A stretch of 64,000 nucleotides of DNA from Undaria pinnatifida (Eukaryota > Sar > Phaeophyceae > Laminariales > Alariaceae), in contig JABAKD010000019.1 in NCBI GenBank assembly GCA_012845835.1, positions 9,659,584 to 9,723,583 of the forward strand, in the 5' to 3' direction. The stretch's first letter is position 1. Each line of letters opens with the position of its first letter. The notes below the pieces were generated by a model. That model was not told the origin of the DNA. It did no database searches and was given only the letters and a program-made list of their open reading frames with translations. Both the position numbers and the translations under genes were made by a program. Below, piece by piece: positions 41,601 through 53,788 of this stretch.

Positions 41601-44600
41601 CATGAGTATAGGATTACGGGCAATTCGAGGCTGTACATGCGATAGCACTGCCAAGGGGTACACTTATATGAATTGTGTTTGAATAATGAAGAAGAAACAC
41701 TGAAATCAGCTGCAAAAACAACACAGCAACAAAATGCGTTATTCTGCACACACACGATGACGAACAGCAACATACAGCAGCAGTACCCGCACCACTTTTA
41801 TGTATGTGTAATTTCAACCAACAGCAGGAGCGGCAGCTGCTGCTGCTGTAGTTTGATAACAAACAGCAAGCAGCATTCCCAGTACAGTACAGCAATAATT
41901 TGCCCATAAATTATAGTATTGATGCCTCATGAACGATCGTAATGCCTAGATTAATGTTACTAAAAAAGAGGATATTTTGTCATCATGTATATACTCGATT
42001 TAATAGGGACAAAAACGATGTAATGCGACGTTAATTTCATTGTCACTTAACACGTTAATGTCTGCGTCCTGGTTCATTGCAGAAATAATGTCCAATTATT
42101 ACTCTTGATTAGATTTTGATTCATGAAAAACTTACTAAAAACGGGCGACCGGCGTATTGCGCAGCTTGCAAAGACCCACAAAGGAAGGAAGGTCATGATC
42201 GACCCCAAAAGTGTTGTACTCACACCTGACGTTGGTAGAACAGTTTTTTATATAGTCTATTAATAGTATGCATACGATAGTAGTTTCCAATTGCCTTGAG
42301 CCGGTACGCCAAGAACAAAAATGAAAGGGGAAAAATAGTAGTCTACTGCTTTATTGATATATTTCCTCAAAAAAAGGGAATTTAGTAGTGTTTTTATTTT
42401 ACTTACTTGCGGCTCCACACTTACTTGACATTTCGGAACCGAAACACCGCAAAAAAGTTACATTTGAGTGAGCAACCACGACACGAAGCGAGCACGACCG
42501 TCGCCGACCCTGGCAGGGTCGGGAGAGTCGATCAAGCTGAAGAATCGCCAGAAAACAGGGCGCCGAGAGGTGGGCCTCAGCTCGAGTTATCTCGAAGACA
42601 ACTCACAACCTTGTCTAAATCGAAGCCTTCGGCCGCTCTCGTGCCTAGGCCAACATATCTAAATCGAAGCCTTCGGCCGCTCTCGTCCCAGGGCACGCAT
42701 ATTTTCACATGTACTTATAGCAATTGGGTGGCACGTTAAGTTAACCTCAATTTCAAATCAGTTTTCGGGTTAAGAAGGCAATGTAATCCGCAAGTGGTTA
42801 TGAGCCTCGGCAAAACAAATGGCGCACGAGTCTCTACTACTTACTGTTCAATATTATGTCTCCAACGTGAGACGACCTCGAGTAGCATCGGTGACGGTTT
42901 CGACGAGAACAACAGACGACAGGAAACGGGGCCCTCGTTGGCCTACACTTCCACAACAAAGTAGTGTGGTGCCTCGGAGTGGTGTACGTTGTCATGGAGC
43001 AAAACGCACGCAGCATCTAAAGCTACCAACTGGCTACTACTTGCCGGTATCTCGGACCTCAGGTAGGACCGAATTGGAAGCCATGTATGTTCCGTTTGAG
43101 TAAGCCACCGACGCGCGGTCACTTGATACACGTGATGGAGACCACCTGCGGCTATGTAGGGCGATATTCTGGGAAATTCTGAGCAGGACGGGACGTTTTG
43201 GTGGGGGGAGTCACCAACATCTGGCTCGTCTCTTTCCAAGGTGGCCCCACAACATAGCCTGTACATCGCCTGGTATATTTCAGGATCCTGTTCGGTTTTC
43301 TGTTTTTAGGTGTTTCACACCTGGTGTTATATCGGTTTCCGTCAATATACCACATCGGCGTACTGTTGTACTCCTGTGGTTGGGGCTCGGACGGCGAAGC
43401 TGCCGTTTAGGTGTACTTCAGTATGCACTGTGGCGAGGCAACGAATCAACACTCCCTGGCGGCTATATATATTAATAGTAGGGAGGTAGTGGGTGGGCCC
43501 CATCGGAGGCAAACGCATTATTATGCCGTTTTCGTTTTGCTGCTCATTACGATCAGCCAGGACAGCTTCATGTCGGCAAAAATGGAAAGTAAGGCCATTT
43601 GGGGTTGCATTTTGCAACAACTATTTACTACTACTGTAAACTGTAAGAACTATAGTCTAGTCTATATATGTGCGAACCCAACCGTAACTGAGTGCACCTG
43701 GTGGATACTTGTAGTGGTGATGCGCTCTGTTGTGTTGTTGGACCTGATATATATTGCGTAAACTTCACCAAACAAAAAAACAAAAACAAACGCCTGTGTC
43801 ACTCATCATGCAGAGAAGAGCTGCTTCCAGCAATGAACTACAACAGGTGACGAGAAGAAACCCCACAACAAGGAGATCAAATACCCGAAGCTACACGATT
43901 AACCTCAGAGTAGGCGGTGCTGCTGAGGATCCAAGTGGCGTCCTCAGGGAAAACCGCAGGTTCTAGAGACGGAAATTACATTGAATCGCTTGTCAAAAGT
44001 AGACTCACAAGATCAGTCATTCTTATCCAAGCCAGTTTAATAAATATTTATCGAACTCACAGCTGATGACGTGTTTAGACATTTTTTTTTTCAAAATAGG
44101 TGCGAAGTTTACAATACCCCCCCCAAAAAAAAACTACAAAGATACGTTGTGTGTAAACTTGTGTCAGTGCTTTGGTACGCTTAGTTCCGGTGCTCGCGGT
44201 CATCGTGCTCTCTTTGTCTGGACTGTATCGAATCGTGCAACGCGTAGCTAACGGAGCTCGCCGCGGTATGCATACTATTGCCCCTTTTCATCGATGTTGG
44301 GTTTGTTGGCTATGCTCGTTCCAAATAGCGCCCAAATCACCTTCTTAGTGCAAAGTGTGAAAGCTAATGACATCGCTACGTGGATTTCTCCGCTTTTTCG
44401 TCCTTTCGAAACCGTCCTGCCTCCTTCCTTTGGTGCGTGCTATGATGCGATAGAGGCACATACATGCAGTATCATGAATAGGCAAATGCATGTTCTGAAA
44501 GACGGGAAAATCGTCGAAATATGGCATTCATTCTTGTTCTTCTGCATAGACTAGTCTATAGACTATATAAAATAAGGGTATTTCATTTTTTATACGGAGT

Positions 44601-44630
44601 AATATTCCTATATAATAAGGCTAATAATGC
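41601..44630. other. 3-kb unassigned stretch
   Basis: AT-rich to mixed sequence. Frames reach 116 codons but overlap on both strands without motifs. 42615 and 42659 hold a 28-bp direct repeat starting CTAAATCGAAGCCTTCGGCC. 44440-44456 has a family-A-like core (GTGCGTGCTATGATGCGATA). No gene supported. Confidence 0.35.
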
Positions 44631-44632
44631 TA

Positions 44633-46355
44633 TTTGCGACACCGGTCGGTGTCGAAAATAGTTATTAGCGACACGGTGTCGCAAACAAACCCCTTTTATT
44701 TGCGACACCACGCTGCGTTGGCGGCAGACACCCCAGATTGACTCCTACCTACCTAGGGTGTGTCGGCATGGCGTGGGGCTACCGTTGACGCTATCGCTCA
44801 GCCAAAACGGGCCAGTACTCGAGGAGATATGTGGTATCTTGGGGCAACCGAAAAATGTTCAGACCGTGTCGCAAATAAGGTATTTGCGACACGGTGTCGC
44901 AAATAAGGGGCTTATTTGCGACACCTCGCTGCGTTCGCGGCAGACGACTCAGATTGACTCCTAACTACCAAGGGTATGTCGGCATGGCGTAAGGCTACCA
45001 CTGAAGCTATCGCTCAGCCAAAACGGGCCAATACTCATCAAGGAGATACTATAAAAATTAAAATATACTCCTGCTGTGAGATCGAATATTTTGTCGAAAC
45101 TCATCTTTGCAAGCTGTGTGTGATACTCCGGAGATATATATGTGGTATCTTGGTGCAACCGAAAAAAGTCCAGAAGGGTTGCGAATATAAGCCTTATTTA
45201 CGACATCGCACGACGTTCGTCGCGCGCGCCCCGCTTAGACCAGGACTACGACGGAATTGTTAGCGTGAGGTGCGGCTACCAAATCGCCCTAATTCCACTA
45301 GTAGACAGTAGGCAGGAGAGCACGTGAGCACAGCCTACACATGAACAAGAAGAGCATCGTAGCTAAAGCTTACCTAGTTATGCGTCATGTACGCTGTACG
45401 AGTTTTCTCCCGACAAAATCGCACCTGTTTTAGCACCAACAGCAGTATGAGTACTCAGTATCCGTATTCTAGTTTTGTCATACACCTGGTACTAATAGTA
45501 TTATTAATAGGGCCTTATTAAGAGTCATTGGTAGGGCCACAGTCTATTGTTATGGGTATTGAATCCAATTGAGAGCAGTTCTCGGTTGCTTGTGTTTTTT
45601 TTTTCAACAAGTTGCAGTTGGAGTTGGGGCTTGCGGAAGCGAGCAGTCCTATACTCCCCCGCTCGGGACGATGGACCTGCATTCGTCTCAACATACACTA
45701 CCGTACGGAGTGCACCTATCTGAGTTTTGTCTGGGTCTTGCTGAGATCGCGAGGAATGGCGTATATCATAACGACCTAGTTGAAATCGGGGTAGATGTGG
45801 AGTACGTCCACAGGTTCCCGATTTTGCTTTTTAATGGTGCTGAAACACACGAAAACCCGCATCCGACTGCACAAATTCAATCTAAACGACAAGTGCCACC
45901 GACTAACGCGAGTTCGGCTTGGTGTTTGTCTACATTTGTAATTTGAGTCTGAGCTACTCCGTATCGAGCACGTGCACCCCCTTCTGCACATTATGTACCG
46001 CACCGAATACAACACACAAACACCCTTGGTAGTTAGGAGTCAATCTGAGTTGTCTGCCGAGAACACAGCGGGGTGTCGCAATTAAGGGGCTTGTTTGCGA
46101 CACCGTGTCGCAAATATCTTATTTGCGACACGGTCTGAACATTGATCGGTTGCCCCAAGATACCATATATCTCCTCGAGTACTGGCCTGCTTTGGCTGAG
46201 CGATAGCTTCAATGGTAGCCTTACGCCATGCCGACACACCCTAGGTAGTTTCGAGACAACCTGGGATGTCTGCCGCCAACGCAGCGTGGTGTCGCAAACA
46301 AGCTTGTTTGCGACACCGTGTCGCTAATAACTATTTTCGACACCGGTGTCGCAAA
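44633..46355. mobile_element. Foldback (long inverted repeat) element with TA flanks
   Basis: Arms 44633-44975 and 46022-46355 are near-complementary over their whole length. Both start TTTGCGACACCGG and contain GTGTCGCAAATA palindromes, GCTGCGTTGGCGGCAGAC, GGCTACC and GGGGCAACCGA. TA lies outside each end. The left arm is followed by a second tandem unit (44977-45230) that carries a family C insertion. The 1046-bp loop has one 125-codon frame at 45569-45946 (contains AEIARNGVYHNDLVEIGVDV), which I do not recognise. No transposase is seen; superfamily is unknown, with TA flanks suggesting Tc1/mariner-type mobilisation. Confidence 0.8.
45049..45129 (+). mobile_element. Family C insertion with 7-bp duplication GGAGATA
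   Basis: The foldback unit reads CGAGGAGATATGTGGTATCT in the uninterrupted arm. In the second unit GGAGATA occurs at 45042-45048 and again at 45130-45136, with 81 bp of family C between them. The insertion lacks the CGATCGCG-CTCATTAAGG extension of other C copies. Confidence 0.78.
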
Positions 46356-47265
46356 TAGTATTGCCCATAAAATAATGTATGACAAATTCTAGGCAATGAA
46401 TCGGTACGAATGTTTTTACCCTGTCGGCCTCAGTATCGGAATCTCGACACTCCAATACCTCGAGTTTTTTTTTTCTTCGAGCGCTCTCTTCGAGGATCGG
46501 CTTCAATGCCCCCCCCCCGGCTTACCTCGCCGTGAACCCGTGCGGGGGCTCAGAGAGACGAGCGAGAAGTAGGCACGATTATGGATTTTGGGCATAATAT
46601 GCTCGAGCATTTATTTGAATCTTGGCAGGGGGAGGTGTAGTGCGCAAATACACACGGACAACTTTTAGAAATATTGCAGTAGTGGTAGGAATCACGTTTC
46701 GACAGCCCTTTGCATAGCTGTTCCGAAGAGTCGCTGTCCATATTGCTTCGCGGTTCATCCTCGAGTGAGTGTTTTCGGTAGGTAGGTGCACTCTACATTT
46801 ATTTCACGGTGTTGCTGTGACGAGAGGATCGACTTGAACGCCCTTCGCCCTTCGTTCTCCGCACCCCGTGAACCGTGAACGCGTACGGGTTGTCAAACGT
46901 CCTCATATAGTTTGTCGCTCCCTAAAACGGGCAGGCTGCTGGGGGGAAAAAACGACACTTATCATCTGATTTTATGCCAAAGACTCAGATTTTGTATTAT
47001 TGTACTTGATAGTGAGTGGGGGTTCTAGTGCGTAAACACAAAAAGGAGCAATTAAAAAAAAAATGCATGCAGTAGTAGTATAGACCTAGACTAATAGGAA
47101 TCACATTTTTGTCAGTCCCTTTTAAAAATACAAAATTAATTACAAATATTCAACGTATGTAGTCTAGTATAGTCTAGAGCTATATAGATAGTCTATATAG
47201 AAAGCGTTCGCGTTATTATCATAGTACTACTTACTGCTGCTGTGTTGTCGCTGCACGATCGCCTC
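46356..47265. other. Unassigned stretch
   Basis: No gene or known repeat seen; contains a C run near 46510 and TAGTCTA-rich sequence at 47158-47200. Confidence 0.3.
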
Positions 47266-47451
47266 CTACAACCACTGACCCTGGCATGTACGTAGTAGTA
47301 GGCAGCTCCCCTTCACAGCCAACGTTTCCTGACGTATGCGTGCTACTAACTTATCGTGGAGTGCCTGATCACGCTCCGGCACAGTTTGACCTGCTGCGGT
47401 AGCAATCAACCAAGCAATGCTCTCCTTCCCGTAGTCTACATATCGGTCCAC
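47266..47451 (-). CDS. Possible coding exon of unknown function
   Basis: The minus frame reads DRYVDYGKESIAWLIATAAG and then QTVPERDQALHDKLVARIRQ, a balanced amino-acid composition unlike the surrounding noise. Upstream on the minus strand an AG (CAATTCAAAAG) could be an acceptor near 47466. I recognise no family. It may be a lone exon of a host or transposon gene. Confidence 0.3.
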   Translation of the reverse strand: MDRYVDYGKESIAWLIATAAGQTVPERDQALHDKLVARIRQETLAVKGSCLLLRTCQGQWL

Positions 47452-47459
47452 AAGTATGT

Positions 47460-50400
47460 GTGTATCTTTTGAATTGCGGCCCTTTTGGGGGGGATGCTGC
47501 TGCTTGCTGCTGTTGATACATACGAATACGAGAACAGTTTTTCAGACAAGCTACACCAACAAGTAGCTACTTACAGCAGTATAGATTCATCCTGCTGAGC
47601 TGGAGCTTTTTGTACGAGCACGGGCACGTACACGAGTATACGAAAACACTGGCAGCTTCATCTGCTGCGCAGCACTTACTTGCCGTGCCGGATGTGTTGT
47701 GTGTTGTCGGTTTTCCTACCCAACCCGGTGTCCATCCTGATTCTTCATCAAACAGCAAAGAACAATAGGTGGTTTGACATATTTATCTTTGGTATCGGAC
47801 GTATCCTTACTGTTGTTTTTCTTTCGCAGCTCTGTGTGGCTTTTGCCTTTATTTACCTCGCTACAGCCCCCCTCCTACTACTGGCGAATTGTCTTCCTTG
47901 CTGTGTTTTCTGTTTTTTTCACTCGTTTTCCTTTCTACCTATTTTCTTTTTTTCCTTATTTGGTGCACATCAATATAATTTAATATTCTATTCGCTTGGT
48001 AGCATGCGGTGTAGGCGGTTTCAGCGAGTCTCGAGCGTATTGTATGTACCTGGGCCTGGTACGTATGCACCCCAACCTCCGATTTACTTTATACAATTTG
48101 TGGCTGATATACGATATGACTCGCTTCAGCTACCATACTTGTATGACATGATATAAATACAGACAAGGGCAAAGAAACATGACATGTTTGATTTTAAAGC
48201 TGCGCCAAGCGAAGGTCGTAGTAAACGGCATCCACGGAAGGAACCAGTTTTTCCTTGCGTTCGTCCCGGTGTCCCATCGGGGGGTCGGCTTTTCCCCCCG
48301 AGACTGTTTGGAGCAGTATAGGAGGCGTGGAAAACGTACGAGCTGTTGCTGTGGTGCCTGTGTCTGCGGTGCTGCTTGTTTGTTTGGTTGTCTGTCAACT
48401 GCAAGGTAGGGTGTCGTGTTGGTACGTACACAATGCGTTGACGATTATGTGCGTGTTGCTTCCTGCTTGACGCTTGTTCTCTTTGCTGCTGATTACTGGA
48501 TGATAATCTTGTGGAGGAGTGGATTAATTTCTGCTGCAACGATATCCTAAAAGTAGTTGCACCGATCTCGCACTCGATCGGGACTGAATTATGAAATTGG
48601 TCCATGTTGAATGTGCAACTTCTCGGACAATCACAGGCCGGTGTATGATGAGATGATATAATTGAACTTGCTTAACTTCTTGGTGGTGTATTGCGTTTTC
48701 CACGAAACCTAGCCGAGTCAATCAATCGAGTACCCGTAGGTTGGGTTATCACACTTTGCGGGGCGGTATCGAGGCGGGGGGTCAAATGAAGTCTCGGCGT
48801 ACCGGAATTAGGTTAGGGTTTTGGTAATCTATTTGTGAAATAATGGTCGAGATGGGCGTAATCATCATGGTTGGACTCACCAAGATATACACTGTACGGC
48901 CTGATGTACGGCACGGGTCTCTGTACTGACCAGCCCACAACGATGTTCCTTGGTGCTTGCTCGTGGAGGTAGATACCTCTGCGTGTGACAAGTTAGCCGC
49001 TTGGAGCTGCTCTCGGTATCCCGGCGACAACTATGGCATTGTGTTTCTACGTACAGGTGCCTGTAGGCGAGATTTCTGCCGTCGGTGGTGTCTTCGGTGG
49101 GCGCGAAGCCAGTTTTCGAGCGTGGTGTGCATGGAAAACAAGTGCACTGCCGTAGATAGATGTAGTCCACACTCCTGAGCCATTTGCTCGTTTAAAACCT
49201 GAGAGTGCTATGTTTCGTGCTAGGTTGACAACCCACCGCATGGAGCACCGGTACAACTGTGCGCATCTACAATATACAGCATCTTATTGACCGGTCGTTC
49301 CCTAACCTCCCTATTATATAGTCGCGCGGGTTTCCATCCACTGCGCTTCGTTGTCTGATTGGGCGATTGACTTGTTGATCGGGTGGTCGTGGCTGTGCCT
49401 GAACGACGCATGGTGCGCAGGTTGCAAATGACATCTCGCCGGGTAGCCTCATCGCCATGGGGGATAACGACGTTAACTGGAACGAGGGTCCGTCTGTCTA
49501 CGCCGACAACATGTCCCGCAGCAGGTAAATATACTGGGTGCCGCAGCATGCAGGGACGGGCGGCCGAAAATGGCCCGTAGTGTGCATCGTATGGACGGGG
49601 GAGGGGAGAGGCGGTCATAGGATGGGAGAAAGATAGCCGTGAAAGACGCGTAGTTTGCAACGTACCACCGGTGGAGGGGATGGGGTAGGTGAGTGATATG
49701 ACGAATCTAAGAACCATCGCGAAAACGAAGGGGCCTAACCTAATCCCAGGGTACACGTTGTTTATGTTTCTGCTTAGCGTTTATGTTTTCATGGAGAGAA
49801 GGAATCATTTTCAGATCGGTGTCCATACTTTGTTCAAAGGCAAGCCATTCTTGAAATGTCCGTGTGGCATTCAATTTGTAATCGATCTCCTCTGCTACGT
49901 TCGTGAGGCATTTGATGCTGTGTTGCTCCTCGCACATGCAGTACTGTGCAGGCCAAACAGACTGGTGTTTGCTCTAGATAAAGGCTACGATAGGGAGAGT
50001 ACACAGTTAGTTCTACAGGCTCTAACCCTACACCGCCCATGGTTTAGCACCTCACTCAAAGTTGGACGTCCAAGCGTTTTGTTAGTGCTGCGTAACATAG
50101 TCAATTCAACAGCCACGGTTATCGTGAAACCTCAACAAAAATAACAGGGAGCCACGTGTGCGAGTGGCGTTGTGTCTCCGAAACCCTAGGCGCTAAATCT
50201 GAGTCATCTGCCGTAGCCGCGATCTTTATTAGCCAAATATCGCTAGCGAGGCTCCGAATGATGAGCGTCGAAAGGGAGCCGTGTAAAACCTGGACCCCTT
50301 GTGTGCATCGGGTCTTTTAGCTTGTTTTTAATTTCCACTTTTTTCTTTCATGCAGGTTCTGCTTTTGCCCACGGGGGGATACGCCTTCTAGCCGCCGCAT

Positions 50401-50690
50401 CTTCGACGCGATCTCGGCAGGGTGCATACCGGTACTCACGGCTCAAGAAATCCACGCCCTTCCTTTCTTGCGGTAGGCGCATGTCAAGGGTCTCAACAGA
50501 AGCGACAACGCACGTTGGTATTCAATTTGTGATGTAAGCTGGCGTGGTGACATAGCACCAGTGGAGTGAAAAGTGGGGTGTGGGGTAACATTGTTGTGAC
50601 GAGCATTGCCGTCATTTCCAATGTCGGACGCGTTTCTTTTTATCGTTACTTGGACACTTTTTCCTATGATGACAACTCGTGATCGCTCTA
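47460..50690. other. 3.2-kb unassigned stretch
   Basis: Holds a 158-codon hydrophobic frame (47680-48156), a 159-codon minus frame (48126-48605), a 178-codon minus frame (49220-49756) and a 151-codon frame (49689-50144). None has a convincing motif. 48930-49049 (AG-bounded, ending at CGTACAG-GTGCC) could be an exon. 50340-50490 is a partial family E copy, and 50150-50166 a B-like palindrome. Confidence 0.3.
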
Positions 50691-50697
50691 CGCTTAG

Positions 50698-51086
50698 CCT
50701 CCGCCGCCACCACATCGCAACGCGAGACCCGGCAAAGGTCTTGTTCGTCGTGCTTCTTGTTCAGAGCTTCATAGTAGCGCATTAATCTTTAATAGTAGAT
50801 CTTCTTCTGTTACGTACTCGGAGGCGTACAGTGAAGTATCGTTGCAACCGGTTCCCTATTTACTGTCCAGCTCGTCATATACCAACCCCGTACCAGTCAG
50901 CGCGACTCACAACAACCAAGTACCAGTGTCGAATGGACACTGTTATACGACAAGTAGCTTCAATCTATTGGCGGCACATGATGCATGTCACAAGTCGCAT
51001 GTCGGATCAAGATTTGATCGGCAGCCCTCAGTTCCTTCCTCCCGGCAGGAGAATCCCTACACTGCCTCTGCCGATGAGGAAGAGCA
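50698..51086 (+). pseudogene. Ser/Tyr-rich open frame interrupted by copia-2
   Basis: The frame is open from just after a possible acceptor (CTCTACGCTTAG, 50697) to the copia-2 insertion point, encoding text such as VTYSEAYSEVSLQPVPYLL and SRFDRQPSVPSSRQENPY. If the element and one GAGCA copy are removed, the frame continues for 23 codons at 57971-58036 (GLSLPQIHLATSRVQAAICI) to a TAG. It may be a last exon disrupted by the retrotransposon. The family is unknown, and chance openness cannot be excluded. Confidence 0.35.
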
Positions 51087-51507
51087 TGTTGAAAGTATGA
51101 ATTCAAAACTAAGTGAATGCGCAGTCTATTCGAGCAGTCTATTTGCACGAATACGATAATCAGTTGAATCTTACGTTGAATCTTACGTTGGATCTTCAGT
51201 GGAACTTAGATGTAAACGTAGATTTGAGTATGTTTAGGTTGTCCCGTTGTCCCGGTATTCTACCGGACTACGGGCATTGGTCCGTAACGATCAAGTGGTG
51301 ATGAAACCCACCATGATCACTCTCCCCTCTCTCCCTTCTCTCCTTTATTTCTTCTTCCTCTCTCTTTGGCCTCAAGCGCCCTTTCCAAACTACCATTTTC
51401 CCTTCTTATCACAAGTGATCTAAACAGACACTTCGGTGCCACCTCTGCATCTCTTCGCATAGAAGACAGGGCCTCCACACAACCATTGTATTCTTAGGCT
51501 ATTCACA
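51087..51507 (+). repeat. Copia-2 5' LTR
   Basis: Begins TGTTGAAAGTATGAATTCAA and ends GGCTATTCACA. Shared landmarks with the 3' LTR include GTCCCGTTGTCCC, ATTCTACCGGACTACGGGCA and GACACTTCGGTGCCACC. Confidence 0.93.
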
Positions 51508-51612
51508 GATTATGAACCTTCGACCTTCGATGTAAACATCGATCAGTTCCAGGCGACATCTCATTGAAGTTTGTCGCATCTTACCGGGAAGTTTGAGAGA
51601 AACCTTTATTAA

Positions 51613-51691
51613 GCCGGCTACAGCATCAGCATCAGCATCAGCGATCAGCATCAGCATCAGTATCAGTATCAGCATCAGCATCAGCATCAGC
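51613..51691. repeat. (AGCATC)n hexanucleotide tract in the copia-2 leader
   Basis: AGCATC/AGTATC repeats about 12 times with one AGCGATC interruption, just after the 5' LTR. It codes Ser-Ala and Ser-Ile dipeptides in one frame but precedes the recognisable gag. Confidence 0.9.
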
Positions 51692-52020
51692 ACCACCATA
51701 GGAGAGTCCACGAAGGCAGGTGATGCGATAGACAAGCTCGTTAGAGCTCTCAACGGCAAATGTAATGGGCTCAAGCTCAATATATGGAAACGCACGGCTC
51801 AGTCCGTGATAAGTATGCGTCATGCCGGGATATCTGATATCCTGGAAGGGCGTCCTTGCCCCGAGGCCAAACTAATTAGCCCTCGTCCATCTTCTGTAAG
51901 AAGCAGACCTTCACGAGCTGTAACGTCCAGCCAGGCCGCTGACGAAACGGACTCTCAGTCCGGAAAACACCCCCGGCTCAAACAGCAGAAAATGTACAAC
52001 CGGACGCAGGGAGTACTCCC

Positions 52021-52730
52021 GTGGACCCGGCGCATCTGCTACCATCATCTTCAGGATATTCTACACTCCCAGTCGCAACATCAATTTTATGGGCCACGGA
52101 TGACAACATCTCGAATTTGGAAGACATCAAGAACTGGCACCGCGACAACCGTATTTTGTTCGACTTCTTGTTCCTGAGCACGTCGGGAGCTGCTGCAGGC
52201 TTTCTTCTACAGTTCACGCCGAAACGAGGTGAACTTGCGAATGGGAAGGCTGCATGGGATGGTATAGTTTCAAAGTATCAAAATTTCACCCGCCAGTGTA
52301 GACGTATACTCAAACAAGAACTAACCCAAATGGTCATGACGGAAGGGCAAGGCCCAGATATTTTTAAAAAGGAAGCATACTATTTACGGGATGAATTAGT
52401 GGACATGGGAAAGGTTTTCAACGATTGCAGCGTACGAGACAGTGCTGGAAGGACTCACGGATGAATACCCGCGGATAAAATACAGCGCCGAAGCAGATAA
52501 TGATTTCACACTCGACCGAGCTGTGATAACAATGCGCAATATGTACGCAAATAGAGCTATGCAAAATGGGCCTTCGCCAAAAGCGAAGGGGCGTGAGTCT
52601 GCTATAGTAGTCATGTCAACACCCTCAGCAGTAGTGACCTGTTCACACTGCAAAAAGCCAGGCCATCGATTCGAAAATTGCTTTAAACGCAAGGGAACGA
52701 TGTCAGGGCACAAACCTCCCTAACACCTCG
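52021..52730 (+). pseudogene. Copia-2 gag with zinc knuckle, frameshifted
   Basis: Frame one (52021-52464) contains FLFLSTSGAAAGFLLQF, GKAAWDGIVSKYQNFTRQ and DELVDMGKVFNDCS, the usual copia gag order. A frame change near 52430-52445 leads to YETVLEGLTDEYPRIKY and then the CCHC knuckle C-S-H-C-K-K-P-G-H-R-F-E-N-C at about 52642-52683. A stop follows at 52721. It would form particles and bind RNA if intact. Confidence 0.88.
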
Positions 52731-52912
52731 AAAACATTCGTGGTGTACCCTGCATAATACCGATCGCCACGATAATAGCGACTGCCGGTCTCAAAAGCGG
52801 GACGACAACACAACCAGTCGCCCTCGTCCCGGTCAACAAAATGGCCGGCATCATAACAACCGCAGTGCTCACGCCAACACCGCTACAACTCTCACTTGAA
52901 CAACGCAAATAA

Positions 52913-53698
52913 ATGGAAGCTTACGTCCCAGTGCCACATGCTCCATCCACTACTGTAGCTGCGACCACAGTATCTACTTCTACGTCTTTCGCGACTCCTC
53001 CCTGTCCATCCTCGCCTCCACTTGGTATAGGTTATTCTTTCATTGCCGCACCTCCGATCAACATCGCCGGGCAGGCCGTGGAATTCTCCATGACTTCGGA
53101 CAGCGGAGCTTCTAGCCACTTGAACGATGGACAGCTCCTACCTGGCATCAAACTCAAAATGCACCACTACGTACAGCTGGATTCTCCTGTAACAATCAAC
53201 GTCGCGGGAAACCATCGCCTTTATGGCGTTGATCAAGGGGTAAAGGTCGTTCAAGTGTTGGACCATATAGGTTCTAAGCATTCTGTGCAGCTTCCCGTCA
53301 CAATCGTACCAGGGCTAGGCAGACACCTATTTTCGGGGGGATCAGCAGCTACGATAGAGGTCAATATGATCATCGCCAGTAATTCGTGCTTGGACATGGG
53401 TGCGTTTACTGTACCCCTACGCAAAGACAATCACTGCTCTACTCTGGATCATCTCGACCTCACCACTGGTGCTACCAGACGAACACCTGAGACATCTTTT
53501 CCGACCATTTCCGACAGCAGCTTCAAAGCGGAAACCGTCCTCGTTGTTCACGCTTCAACTGCTACTAAATCTAGCTCCCTGCCCACACCAGTTCCAGCTA
53601 ACATCTGGCAGAAGAGGTTGGGTCATCCCAATGGGCAGGTGATGGCCAAGCTAAAAAATATCGTAGAGTGTTGGGTGAATTTCTCAGAAAATTTATGA
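52913..53698 (+). pseudogene. Copia-2 protease and pre-integrase domain
   Basis: The active-site motif FSMTSDSGASSHLND lies near 53085-53130. The C-terminal part carries IWQKRLGHPNGQVMAKL, the gag-pre-integrase H motif, followed by a TGA and then CYTCKINERTQQKHP, the CxxC pair of the integrase zinc finger. The length matches usual copia spacing. Confidence 0.9.
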
Positions 53699-53788
53699 GC
53701 GTGTTATACGTGCAAAATCAACGAGAGAACTCAACAGAAACATCCTAAGACATCGCGTCCTGACCCTTCCAGCGAACATTTAAAGCTG

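Noticed and set aside
47680..48156. 158-codon hydrophobic frame resembling a membrane protein
   Set aside because: The hydrophobicity follows from a T-rich tract; there is no family motif, and other frames there are also open.
49220..49756. 178-codon minus frame
   Set aside because: No motif, no splice context, and an overlapping + frame of similar quality; it was left in the unassigned stretch.
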